DNA of 64,000 nucleotides from Pelobates cultripes. Lineage: Eukaryota; Chordata; Amphibia; Anura; Pelobatidae. The translations under genes and the position numbers were made by a program. Below the pieces are notes generated by a model, which saw only the letters and a program-made list of their open reading frames with translations, was not told the DNA's origin and made no database searches. Shown one piece after another: positions 1 to 10,860 of the stretch (positions within the stretch are counted from its first letter, which is position 1; the number at the start of each line of letters is the position of its first letter). The stretch lies in contig OW240917.1 of the NCBI GenBank assembly GCA_933207985.1, forward strand, positions 97,638,071-97,702,070, read 5' to 3'.

Positions 1-280
1 AGTGGGGTAATAGCTGCTTGATCCAAGGATACCTCTGACTGCTATTTGGTGGAATGGCAAAGGGATATAATTTCTAATTAGTGGGGTAATAGCTGCTTGA
101 TCCAAGGAGACCTCTGACTGCTATTTTGGGGTCAAGAAGGAATTTTTTCCTAGTTTGTTGCAAAATTGGAAGCGCTTCAGACTAGTTTTTTTGCCTTCTT
201 TTGAATAAACAGCAAACACATATGTGAGGAAGGTTGAACTTGATGGAAGCAAGTCTTTTTCAGCTATGTAACTATGTAAC
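1..280 (+). mobile_element. CR1-like LINE 3' tail with internal 79-bp duplication
   Basis: This is untranslated 3' sequence of a non-LTR retrotransposon ending in the short direct repeat CTATGTAACTATGTAAC at 264-280. The same tail, in the opposite orientation, is joined to readable reverse-transcriptase C-terminal codons at 42501-43238, which is what identifies it. A 47-nt block beginning AGTGGGGTAATAGCTGC occurs at 1-48 and again at 80-127 with one difference, so part of the tail is duplicated with a 79-bp period. The element runs off the left edge of the window. Confidence 0.7.
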
Positions 281-2907
281 TGCTGTCAGCCAGTTAGAAC
301 TGGAGAGGAGTATTTGAAATACTGATGTGAGCAACTGTAAAACAGGCTGTGTTAGAGAAGTAACATGGCATTGGAAAAATGTACATACATTGGCAAGCAA
401 CAGTTGTGTTTTTTAGGAGAGAGGGAATCCAGGAGAGAAGCTTCAGTGCCTGATAATATTGAGTCAGAGAGCTCTGCCACACAAGGCATTTAAGCAGAAT
501 GAGATGGTGGACATGCAAGGTGAGAGCAGAAGATGAGATAGCAGAAGTTTACAGTTCCTTAGGGTGGCACAGGCTGATGCGAGCAGATAGATTAGCCCAT
601 TAGCAAAGTCACCAGTGTGGAATGGCAGCAGCAACCACCAAACAGTGAAGGAGGGCAATGAAGAGCAATGATATTGTGTATAAAATAATATAATAAAACA
701 AAGAATGCACATTGAGTCAAGCCACAGCAAAGTCCTATTTCAAGGCTGAAGGCAGGATTAATGAAATAGTAATAGTGCAGAGAGGACCTAGATTAGATCT
801 GGGAGAGTCCCTTAGGACCATAGAGAGGCAAAGGCAGGAGCTGCAAAACAAGACCAGCAGTGTAAGCAGATAGAGCAGTGAGCAGGGGTGCTAGCAGCTG
901 CCCAGGGTGTTGAAGTGGTACCTGGTGCAGCTTCAATCTTCTGTGATCCTGTACCTTCTTGCGGAAGTAGTGTCAAGGGAGTCCCAGTCTGGCAGTCTGG
1001 AAAGTATTGATGCGCAGGGAAGGGCTTTGATATTGAGAGCAGCTGCGACTAGATTGGTGCAGCCTATCACACCGGCCTTGACTCCTAGCTGGCGCCTCCT
1101 TGGTGTATGGAGACGAACTGATTCACGTCGGATCCCTAAACGGAGGTCAATCCACTACTCCAAGTGCAGCAAGACCAGCTCAATGTCCAGAGGAGCCCTG
1201 CAGATGGCAAAGGATTTGTCACATCATGCCTTGTTCTGCGGATCAGTCTGGTGATGGCTTCTGGTATCCAGTACTTTTTTTACAATTCTCGTTTAGTTTT
1301 TCTTGTTTTTTTGTTTTTTTATTCTATGTCTGGTTTTCTTTATGCTGGGATTTCTGGGTTCATACTTATATTCTGTCCCTGGATTTCCCAGTCTCTTGGA
1401 TTCATTTAAATGTTTGTTTTATGTTGCCACACCCATTTGTTTTCCATCATTCCTTTTGTTTTAGTGTCCTGCAGGCAGCTGCTCAAGCCTTCTGCCCTTT
1501 CTTGCAGGTAAGTGCTATATATGTGTTTCTTATGGTTCTTTTGGTATACATTAGGCAGAGTAGGACCTGCCGAATATGGGGTACTTTGGCGTTGTGGCAG
1601 GCTTATGCAATGTATGATCATATAATGTAACTAAATCCCCATACTTTTCATATATAGTGCTTAGTTATTTCTCCTCTTGTTTTGCCTATTATATCTTGTC
1701 TTGTTTTATTTTGTAATCCCAGTTCATGTACAGTCCTGTCCTGCCCTGTTCTTGTTTTCCTCATGTCTTGTGTACATGTTCTGGGTTCTGCTTTCTGTCC
1801 TGCTCTGGTTCTGGGTTCTATTAGTTCTGTCTTGTTTTCATGTTTGGTGACTATCCTAGCCTTGCCTTGTTTCTGAACTGGATATTCCTGCTGCAGAGCC
1901 TCCCTATTCAGCTCCTGTGAGGTCTGCTTAATTCCAAGCTCCTAGTTCCTGAGATCCGCTGTAGCTGCATCAGGGTTCTGGTATGTGGCCGCGCAAATGC
2001 TGGTGCTCAACACCAGAGGGCATGTGGTTAACCTGCACCAGGCCCTGATAGTCCATTACCTCGCTGAAGACTCCGCTCATCTCCACTTCAGGCACTCAGG
2101 GGTCCCGGTTTCCGTACCGCCACCCGTGACAGGATTGCATCGAAGCTTGCAGGGAACTATAACAAAGTGTTGCCAGCTAAGATGGTGGCCTGACCAGAAG
2201 AATACTTAGATTATTTTTATTTAAGCAGCTCTGTCATGTCTGAATATTGTATAAACAAATTATTGTTCTAAAAATATTTATACTGACTGTGTTGGAATTT
2301 AATTGAAATTCCAAAGCAAACAAAATATATCATAAGATAAAGTATGGGCTACTTTGTGTTATGGACAAGTCTGAGGTTGACAAAAGTTGAGACAAGGCAA
2401 GCTTCATCATCTGCTTATGTCAAATCTCAACATCCATCACAAGTGTTTCCTATGGGAAACAGGCATCATCTCCCTCATCATGAGATGTTATCTTTGGAGG
2501 CTCCTATGGTCTTGCAGCTTCCTCCATAGACCTTAGTGTTATACTCTTATGCATACACAAGAGTAAAGCAATGACGAGGCTCCTGGCAGATGAAGTGCCA
2601 TAAACTGATGAAGGTCCTCAGGAAGACGATGGTGGTGGCCACATGAGAAAGCTGCTGGTAAGTATAACTACCTTCCACTGTACATTGCAGCCACTGCTCC
2701 ATAAAAGGAGATGTCACTCTTGCTGGTATTTTAAAAATATGCAAAGACTTCTTTAAGCAATAGATCTGCTTTAATCTGGATGTGTCATTTGTACTGTAAT
2801 CTCTCTGACAAGGCTCTTAACCAGCATATGAGTAATGGGATTTGGATCAAAATAATGACAGCAATGCACCACTGTTAAACAAGGCTCCCATAATTTTAAA
2901 GCAGCTT
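281..2907. other. No gene recognised
   Basis: Open frames here are short and show no family I recognise. About 1255-1960 is strongly T/C-rich on the plus strand, with many CTTGTTTT and TTCTG runs. About 1980-2165 is a GC-richer block with a CACCAG...CACCAGGC inverted flavour, perhaps the edge of an unclassified LTR-type repeat. 2221-2900 is plain AT-rich sequence. Confidence 0.5.
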
Positions 2908-4509
2908 AACACATGTATGGTTGCTTGGATACCCTTGGAGAATTGGTAATATTTGTACCGTTTTTAAAGAAAACATGAGTGAGCAGACATTTATTTTATT
3001 TCTTATGTGATTCATATTCAACTGTAGGTTAACAGAATGGCACAATAATAAAACAAAACATGGCAACAAAGAAAAAAAATCAAATTACCCCTGTTCAAAA
3101 GTCTGCATAACCCTAATTCTTAATACTGTGTATTGCCCCTTTAGCATCAATGACAGGATGCAGTCTTTTGTAATAGTTGTCTATGATATCCTAATTCTTG
3201 CAGGTGTTATTGCTGCCGCCCATTCATCTCGGCAAAATGCCTCCAGATCATGCAAAGTCTTTGGTTGTCTTGCAGGAACCACACGTTTGAGATCTCCCCA
3301 GAGTGGCTCTATGATATTAAGGTTAGGAGACTGTGATAGCCACTTCAGAAACTTCACCTTTTTCTGCTGTAACCACTGGAGGGTCAACTTTGCCTTGTGC
3401 TTAGGGTCATTGCCGTGCTCGAAAAAAAGAGTGTCCCATGTGCAGCCTTCGTGCAAAAGAATGGAAATTTGTTTGCCAGTATTTTCTGATAACATGCTAT
3501 ATTTATCTTGCCATCAATTTTCACAGGATTCCCAGTGCCTTTAGAGCTCACACCCCCAAAACAGTGAGCCACCACCATGCTTCACAATCGGGATGGTATT
3601 CTTTTCACTATATGCGTTTTTGACCCTTCTCCAAACATAGCTCTTATGATTGTGACCATAAATATCTATTTTGGTCTCGTCATTCCAAATTACAGTGTGC
3701 CAGAAACTGTGAGGAGTGTCAAGGTGTTGTCGGGCATATTCTAACCCAGCTTTTTTGTGGCATTGGAGCAGTAAAGGCTTCTTTCTGGAAACTCGACCAT
3801 GCAGCTCATTTTTGTTCAAGTATCGTCGTATTGTGCTCCTTGAAACAACCACACCATCTTTTTCCAGAGTAGCCTATATTTCTCCTAAGGTTACCTGCGG
3901 ATTTTCTTTGTATCCTGAACAATTCTTATGGCAGTTGTGGCTGAAATCGTTCTTGGTATACCTAACCTTGGCTTGGTATCAAGAGATCCCTGAATTTTAC
4001 ACTTAAGGGATTTAACAGTACTGACTGGCATTTTCAAGGCTTTGGAAATCTTTTTTATATTCGTTTCCATCTTTATAAGGTTGCATTACTTTGTTTTGCA
4101 GGTCTTTGGACAGTTCTTTTCTGCTCCCCGTGGCTCAGTATCTAGCCTGCTCAGTGCATCCACATGAGAGTTAAGAAACTTATTGACTATTACACAAACT
4201 CTAACTGCAATCAAAAAGCCACAGGTGAGGGAAATTAACCTTTAATTACCATTTTAATTTGTGTGTGTCACCTTGTGTGTCTGTAACAAGGTCAAACATT
4301 CAAGGGTAAACTTTTGATCAGGGCCATTCTGGGTAAATTCTGTTTTCATTATGATTTATAAAGGAGCCACCTATGTAATATAAATGGCTTCATATGATCA
4401 CTATTCTTCAATAAAATAATTTATTTTGCACGATTAATCATATTTTCAAAATCAATGCCAACATTTCACAATTTCTCCCAAGATATGCAAACTTTTAAAC
4501 ACAACTGTA
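2908..4509 (-). mobile_element. Tc1/mariner-type DNA transposon, decayed
   Basis: A transposase relic on the minus strand is flanked by long, diverged inverted repeats. The right side carries two direct copies of the transposase-binding type repeat: outer at 4485-4509, ending in CACAACTGTA, and inner near 4303-4322. A matching inner repeat lies at 3089-3112 and a more diverged outer one at about 2908-2950. This is the IR/DR layout of Tc1-like elements of about 1.6 kb. The left outer boundary is approximate because that TIR is eroded. TA is the expected target duplication. Confidence 0.8.
3181..4127 (-). pseudogene. Tc1-like transposase pseudogene
   Basis: This is the DDE transposase of the surrounding element, a nuclear cut-and-paste enzyme that binds the TIRs and inserts at TA. 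Reading on the minus strand, remnants of an N-terminal helix-turn-helix (ELSKDLQNKVMQPYKDG...KISKALK) appear near 4020-4127. Next comes RSTIRRYLNKNELHGR, then the first catalytic region VIWNDETKIDIYG at about 3660-3700. SQSPNLNIIEPLW, with the catalytic Glu, lies near 3300-3330. The second catalytic Asp, expected in DNDPKH, reads GNDPKH (codon GGC on the minus strand, plus 3412-3414). Frame breaks lie between about 3495 and 3541 and upstream of 3852. The missing Asp and the frameshifts make it inactive. Confidence 0.85.
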
Positions 4510-5192
4510 TGTTCAAAAAGTTTAATAGTTCACAGTATGATTTAATCATGCAAGGGCTGGCAACATTTGACCTGGGGGCAAGTACATAGAATGACTCTTT
4601 TTTGCACACAAAACTCTTGTCTCTGTGTTGATGGTTCTACTCACACTGCACAAATAATGTTCAAATGTACAGATAGAGACTTCTGGAGTTGCTGAGTGTC
4701 CCATTATGTATCCCTGCTACCTCCATAAGTATGACCTGTCTGCCATGAGCTACCATTCACAGAAATCTGGGTGTACCTTTGGGATCACCTGCATGACTAT
4801 ATTAAAACCAGTTTCTCATCTCACCCCAAAACCACTTTCAAACACTATATACTCAATGTAGTCTCACATCTTATTCATCCCCAAATACTGCAGTCTCCTA
4901 GGACACATCCAAGTGGGGCAGGGCAGTCTTGGACCTATCTATTAGTAGGTACAGGGCATCACCTTAGCTTTCTTGGCTTAGCTGTTTTGTAACTGAGACA
5001 TCTTTTTCTATTTCTTATGCATATAAACTACTTATGTTTTAGCTCTTAGTACTCAACTAATGTGTGTTTGCACAAACTTTGTAACCAACACGTTAGACTT
5101 AAAAATAAGAGTGTGGTTCTATAACTAAGACATGCCTAAAAGTGATTACACTGGAGCATAACAACTTGGTTTGCCAGTGTAGAACAAGTGAG
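4510..5192. other. No gene recognised
   Basis: AT-rich sequence between the Tc1 copy and the LTR-like segment. I see no coding signature, no tandem array and no recognisable repeat. Confidence 0.5.
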
Positions 5193-5557
5193 TGTCAGGA
5201 ATGCAGTGGGATCCAACACGCAGAATGTAGATAAAGGGTAACGTATACCGGACCTTAAATTGGCCGGACTAACGTATAAGAACAAGGGGTAGTCAAATTC
5301 AAGCTGAGGTCCAGGAGTACAGAAATCAGGATAAGCGGGTAAGCAAAAACCAGGTCAAAGGAGTATAGAATGTAGAATAGTCACAAACAAAGCCAAGATC
5401 AAAAAGCTGGAATACAGAATACGGAACTAGAACTACAAAACTGAACCACAACAGGGCAAAGAACCTAGCCCTTTGAGTTCTTTTTATACTGTGCCTTGTT
5501 AGGGCAACATAGTGTGAAAGGTGAGTACCATGAGGGACTACAGAAGGGACCCTGACA
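5193..5557. repeat. Candidate solo LTR (TG...CA, 365 bp)
   Basis: The segment begins TGTCAGGA and ends CCCTGACA, the short terminal inverted repeat with TG...CA ends expected of an LTR. The flanking pentamers are GTGAG (5188-5192) and CTGAG (5558-5562), matching at 4 of 5, as for an old target duplication. The interior is A-rich on the plus strand with TTTTTATACTGTGCC near 5481-5495, similar in style to frog Gypsy-class LTRs. No internal coding region or second LTR is present, so a solo LTR left by recombination is the simplest reading. Orientation is not decided. Confidence 0.45.
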
Positions 5558-6727
5558 CTGAGCACTATTATACATCAACACAGCTATATGGTTATACAAC
5601 ATGCCTAATGTTAATGTGTTACCATATTACTGTGACACTGCCATATGTTTCATCTCAATGTCAGAAAGGAAAAAGGTGCATTTGCAAAGATTATTCACCA
5701 TCAATAAACACATTAAGAGAAAGATAGCTGTACATAAATCCTGTCAATACCATCCAGAGATATTACTGAGAGGAGTACTTCATAACTTCATTCACTTCAA
5801 GGATAAATAGAGGAGCAATTTACCATTTGAACCAAATTAGATCAGACTTTCAGTTCAATCAAAGCAGCTGGTAGCTGGATGCAATAATCTGATTTCCTGA
5901 CACTCTGTGTAAAATTGAAGCCCTCGAAAAGCCTCCTGCTGATCCTAAGCATAAAAAGGAGTTAGCAAGCAATATCTTTCTAGTTCTTTAAAAACCCACA
6001 CAAAAATAATTGCTTGGCCGGAAACATAACTTAATAGTAAGTGCATACACATACACTTCAGTTTTTCCAACATGACTCTTCCCTTTTTTAATAATTTCAC
6101 AAGGTCATATGCATCTATACCATCATTAACATGAGTTCCCATACAAGCTATGTACAGTGCAGAATAATATGATTTTTTTAAGAAAATGCTATGTCTATGT
6201 GACTGCATTTCCTATTTGTTCAAGAATGCTTTCAAAATGTAACCTCTTTTTACTTGCAGTTTGCTAAATAGCTGGTTGGGGCCACAGTTAAGTCCAATTT
6301 GTGGAATGCTTACAGAAGCACTTAGTCTTAGCTCTCTAGAAATTGGAATGTTTGCTTTGTGACTGCTCAAACAATGTGAGATAGATAGATAGAGATACTT
6401 GTGTAATGCAGAAACTTTTGGTTTGTCATTCAATTCATGCTGCTGTTTAGCTCAGGCAAATTTCTGTAACAAAAAAAAAAAAATTAGAGAAAGCCAATCG
6501 TGGAGCCAAATTGGCAGCAATAACAATGCTAACATGGAAGAATAGCTACAACAATGTCCGATGGCTCGCATATTGGCTACACAATATCAGCCATTTTTGC
6601 ATTGTCAAAATTAGACTGTTATACATTTGGATTAAAAGAAAATTTAGGAAATGGGAGATTACTGATTATAAAAAATTACATAACTAGAGGAGCTGGAAAA
6701 ACCTGACCCCAGAGTCAAGAGTGGACC
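5558..6727. other. No gene recognised
   Basis: AT-rich sequence with a short GATA tract near 6379-6395 and a 13-nt A run near 6471-6483. No coding signature recognised. Confidence 0.5.
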
Positions 6728-6812
6728 AACATAGAATGTGATGGCAGATAAGAACCATTCGGCCCATCTAGTTTGCCCAATATTTAAAAATATTTTTAAT
6801 TAGTCCCTGGCC

Positions 6813-8690
6813 TTATCTTAAGTCTAGGATAGCCTTATGCCTATCCCACGCATGCTTAAACTCCCTCACTGTGTTAACCTCTACCACTTCAGCTGGAAGG
6901 CTATTCCATGCATTCACTACCCTCTCAGTAAAGTAATACTTCCGGATATTATTTTTAAACTTTTGCCCCTCTTATTTAAGACTATGTCCTCTTGTTGTGA
7001 TAGTTCTCCTTCTTTTAAATATAGTTTCCTCCTTTACTGTGTTGATGTCATTTATGTATTTAAATGTTTCTATCAAATCCCCCCTGACTCATCTTTCCTC
7101 CAAGTTATACATGTTAAGATCCTTTAACCTTTCCTGGTCAGTTTTGTCCTGCAATCCATGAACCAGTTTAGTAGCCCTTCTCTGAACCCTCTCTAAGGTA
7201 TCAATATCCTTCTGGAGATACAGTCTCCAGTACTGCGTACAATACTCCAAGTGAGGTCTCACCAGTGTTCTGTACAATGGCATGAGCACTTCCATCGGTC
7301 CACTGCTAATACCTCTCCCTATACAACCAAGCATTCTGCTATAATTTCTCCATTACATTGTCTGCCTACCTTTAAAGGACCACTATAGTGCCAGGAAAAC
7401 ATTCTTGTTTTCCTGGCACTATAGGGTCTCTAGGTCCCCCCCCCCTCACCCTCAGGGCCCCCCTCCCACCGGGCTCTAGGGGGTGGAAGGGGTTAAATCT
7501 TACCTGTTTTCCCCTGCTGGGCTCCCTCAATGCTTTCCTATGGACGCTGGTGTCTTCTCACTGTGAAAATCACAGTGAGAAGCGCGGAAGCTGGATTAAC
7601 CTATAGGTAAACATAGCAGTTTCTCTGAAACTGCTATGTTTACAGCAGAAAGGGTTAATCCTAGATGGACCTGGCACTCAGACCACTTCATTAAGCTGAA
7701 GTAGTCTGGGTGCCTATAGTGTTCCTTTAAGTCATCTGAAATAATTACTCCTAAATACCTTTCCTCAGATGTTGAGGTTAGTAGGGTATCACATATCCTA
7801 TACTCTGCCCTTGGGTTTTTATATCCAAGGTACATTATCTTGCACTTATCCACATTAAATGTCAGTTGCCACAGCTCTGACCATTTTTCTAAATCATTTG
7901 CCATTTGACTTATCCCTCCTGGAACATCAACACTGTTGCAAATTTTAGTATTATCAGCAAAAAGACATACCTTACCATCAAGACCATCTGCAATATCACT
8001 AATAAAAATATTAAAGAGAAAGGGTCCAAGTACAGATCCCTGAGGTACCCCACTGGTAACTAGACCTTGCTTCGAATATACTCCGTTGACTACAACCCTC
8101 TGTTGCCTGTCATCTAGCCACTGGCTAACCCATTCAACAATATTGGAATCCAAACTTAAAGATTGCAGTTTATTGATGAGCCTTCTATGTGGAACAGTGT
8201 CAAAAGCCTTACTGAAATCTAGGTAGGCAACGTCTACTGCACCACCCTGATCTATAATTTTAGTTACCCAATCAAAAAAATCAATAAGATTAGTTTGGCA
8301 TGATCTCCCTGAAGTAAACCCATGTTGTCTCTGATCTTGAAATCCATGTGATTTTAGATGTTCAACAATCCCATCTTTTAACATGGTTTCCATCACTTTC
8401 CCAACTACTGAAGTAAGGCTTACTGGCCTATAGTTGCCTGACTCCTCCCTACTACCTTGCTTCTGAATGGGTACAACATTCACTAATTTCCAATCTTCTG
8501 GGACTACTCCTGTTAACAACGATTGGTTAAATAAATCTGTTAATGGTTTTGCTAGTACACCACTTATTTTAATAACTTTGGGTGTATTGCATCAGGCCGC
8601 ATCGACTTATTTGTCTTTACTTTTGACAGTTGAAATAGAACCTCCTCCTCTGTAAACTCACATGTAACAAATGACTAATTTGTCCTTTTT
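6813..8690 (-). pseudogene. CR1 ORF2 reverse-transcriptase domain, broken
   Basis: This reverse transcriptase would copy the element's RNA at a nicked target (target-primed reverse transcription). On the minus strand the readable motifs in order are WKLVNVVPIQKQG, NYRPVSLTSVVGKVMET, QHGFTSGRSCQTNL, the block A motif YLDFSKAFDTVPH, SGVPQGSVLGPFLF and block C as LFADNTKI. The C-terminal thumb continues beyond the inserted MITE as TLVRPHLEYCTQYW...DTLERVQRRATKLVHG, then YYFTERVVNAWNSLPAEVV, ending at a stop at 6813-6815. The second catalytic Asp of FADD is Asn (codon at plus 7950-7952, GAT to AAT), so catalysis would fail even without the breaks. The MITE removes continuity between 7731 and 7371. 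Confidence 0.9.
7372..7730. mobile_element. TTAA MITE, family 1, copy inside the LINE
   Basis: A 351-bp non-autonomous element lies between two TTAA sites (7372-7375 and 7727-7730). One end reads AGGACCACTATAG and the other, in reverse complement, AGGAACACTATAG. Just inside the left end are the inverted words TAGTGCCAGGAAAAC and GTTTTCCTGGCACTA. The interior has TGTGATTTTCACA-type palindromes shared with the copy at 36998-37460. There is no coding capacity. TTAA duplication is the hallmark of piggyBac-type transposases, so a relationship to that superfamily is inferred. The insertion postdates the LINE. Confidence 0.85.
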
Positions 8691-9928
8691 CCTAACTGAG
8701 GCCCCTTTCCTTCATTTTCATCTGTAAATACTGAACAAAAATATTTATTGAGGCAATCAGCTAGACCTTTATCCTCTTCTACATGCATTCCTTCTTTTGG
8801 TTTTAATCTAACCAATCCTTGTTTTGCTTTCCTTTTCTCATTTGTGTATCTAAAAAATGTTTTATCCCCCTTTTTTATTGACTTTGCTATTGTCTCTTCT
8901 GTGTGTGCTTTAGAGGCTCTTATAACTTGCTTAGCCTCTTTCTGTATAATCTTATAGATCTGTCTGTCTTCCTCAATCTGGGTTTTTTTATAATTACTAA
9001 ATGCTAACTTTTTGTTTTTTAATATTTTGGCCACATCTGCGGAGTACCACAGTGGCTTCTTAATTTTTTGGCTTTTACTAACAAGCCTAATGCAATTTTC
9101 TGTTGCCTTCAGCAGTACAACTTTTAAATAATCCCATTTCTTCTGGACTCCATTTAAACTGCTCCAATCAGACAAGGACTCATTTACACATATTCTAATT
9201 TTAGAAAAGTCTGTTTTTCTAAAGTCTAAAACTTTTGTTTTTGTGTGGTGTGACTCCATTACTGTTGTTCTATTAAACCACTCTGACTAATAATCACTGG
9301 ATCCTAAACTTTAACCTACAGTAATATCTGATACCAAATCTCCATTTGTAAACACTAAATCTAGTATGGCCTTCTTATGAGTTGGTTCCTCAACGAGTTG
9401 TTTTAGAGACAATCCCAGTAGAGAGTTTAGAATATGTGTGCTCCTAGCACAAGCAGCTATTTTGGATTTCCAGTTAACATCAGGAAGATTAAAGTCACTC
9501 ATGATGATAACTTCCCCTTTCATTATCATTTTAGCTATATCCTCAACTAGTAGATTATCTTACTCTTCTATGTGTCCAGGGGGCCTGTAAATCACACCTA
9601 CACGAGTTACTGTGTGATTACCAAATTCTAACGTAACCCAAATGGACTCTGTGTTCGCCTCACAAACTTTTATTAGGCTCGATTTTATGCTATCCTTTAC
9701 ATACTGGACTACCCCTCCCCCTTTCTTGCCTTCTCTCACTTTTCTATATAAAGAGTTACATGGTATTGCTATATCCCAGTCATTTTTCTCATTATACCAT
9801 GTCTCAGTAACAGCCACTAAATCTAAATTCACAATTGCCATTATTGCCACAAGTTCATGGATCTTATTCCCTAAACTGCGAGCATTTGTAGACATGACTC
9901 TAAGCTTATCATTTTTTAACATAATCAT
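8675..9928 (-). pseudogene. CR1 ORF2 endonuclease domain and linker, broken
   Basis: This is the apurinic-endonuclease-like domain that nicks target DNA for the LINE. On the minus strand it starts about MIMLKNDKLRVMSTNARSL (9928), where the catalytic Asn is in STNARSL. VTETWYNEKNDWDI carries the catalytic Glu, and GVIYRPPGH follows. After a break, the DFNLPDVNW motif with its catalytic Asp/Asn pair lies near 9490. A linker with DWSSLNGVQKKWDYLK and KPLWYSADVAKILKNKK (9259-8675) leads to the reverse transcriptase. Frame changes occur between 9560 and 9529 and between 9311 and 9259. The expected SDH motif at the end of the domain is not readable in one frame. Confidence 0.85.
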
Positions 9929-9994
9929 TACAGTTACTTTCTCGTTTTGTTTTGGGGGGGCAATTGGATTGATGTTTTATCACCCTTTTGTCTC

Positions 9995-10829
9995 CCCCTT
10001 ATAGTTTAAATACTTCCTAGAAAATCCTCTGAACTGCTCGCTGAGAACATTTGTTCCCTTTTGAGAAAGATGCAAACCATCTTTTTTGTACAGTTCATTT
10101 CTATTACAAATAGAGCTACCATGAGAAACAAAGCCAAATCCTTGCTCCCGACACCATTCAACAAGCCACAAGTTAAAGTCCCTAGTACGCATCTGCCTGT
10201 CATTCTGAGTGTTACGCACAGGCAGAACTTCAAAGAATGACAGTGTGAAAGCAACCTGCCATACATCATTGGCAAGAACACAAAACCCTTTCTTTACCTC
10301 TGAAACCTCATTACAAGCCAAATCATTTGTCCCAACCAAGATGGACAAGTATATCTTATTCCCCTTCCTGCTTTGCTTGCTTATCAATATTACAAATACG
10401 TCTCCTGTCTCTGTGAGCAGTAGCATCAGGAAGACATCTCACAAAGCCACTGCTGTTCAACTCTACACCTCTTAAGATAGAAAGCAGTTGTTGTTGGGGG
10501 ATTCTATTAGGCCTCACCTTGTTCTTTTTGTCCTGGGGTGCACTCTTGTTTACCTTAGGCATAGAGGATGGTGGTCCCACAAACTCAGTGCCTGAGCCTT
10601 TCTCTGTAACACCACTAAAATCTGAAAGTGCAGAAAATGAATTCTGTAAAGACACAGACTGTGCAGTATGCCTTTTTTCCACATCTCTAAGTCTACCAAA
10701 TCCTACAGCAATCCATCTGCCTTTCCTAAGACATCTCTGTGACAGTGGATTTGCAACAGTCCCAGCCTGAGATTGTTTAAAAGATAATTTACAAATTTCT
10801 GACTTCAAAAATGCAATCTCCTGCTGCAA
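9995..10829 (-). pseudogene. CR1 ORF1 esterase-domain relic
   Basis: CR1 ORF1 proteins carry an N-terminal zinc finger and a C-terminal SGNH/GDSL-type esterase whose role is unclear. Here the minus strand gives the end of the finger and coiled region (QQEIAFLKSEICKLSF), then a low-complexity linker, then block I as QLLSILRGVELNSSGF. The usual GDS reads LLS, leaving the Ser but not Gly-Asp. FVRCLPDATAHRD follows. After a frameshift near 10350-10400 come block III as ILVGTNDLACNE and block V as KKDGLHLSQKG with the Asp and His. It ends about NYKGETKG at 9980-9995. The 5' part of the ORF is absent. Function in this copy is lost. Confidence 0.78.
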
Positions 10830-10860
10830 TATAGAGAACTGTCTACAGATTAGACAACAA

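Larger units (their letters stand above)
6728..10860 (-). mobile_element. CR1-clade LINE, nearly complete 3' part, 5'-truncated
   Basis: On the minus strand, in order: an ORF1 relic with an SGNH-esterase domain (10829-9995), an APE-type endonuclease (9928-9290), a linker (9259-8675), a reverse transcriptase (8690-6813) and a 3' UTR. The 3' UTR ends near 6728 in the conserved vertebrate CR1 phrase whose minus-strand reading is GATGGGCCGAATGGTTCTTA. The order and the esterase-bearing ORF1 are specific to the CR1 clade. The PHD-finger start of ORF1 is missing, as is usual for 5'-truncated copies. A TTAA MITE sits inside the reverse transcriptase at 7372-7730. Multiple frame breaks make the copy inactive. 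Confidence 0.88.

Noticed and set aside
1100..1630. 176-codon plus-strand frame
   Set aside because: Phe-rich reading of a T-rich tract, with no start context, domain or similarity I recognise.
3128..4006. Plus-strand frames of 138 and 96 codons
   Set aside because: Antisense shadows of the Tc1-like transposase on the minus strand.
10461..10520. Plus-strand LLLGDSIRP, resembling an esterase GDS block
   Set aside because: It is on the strand opposite to the CR1 ORF1; the true block I is the minus-strand reading at the same place, so this is coincidence.
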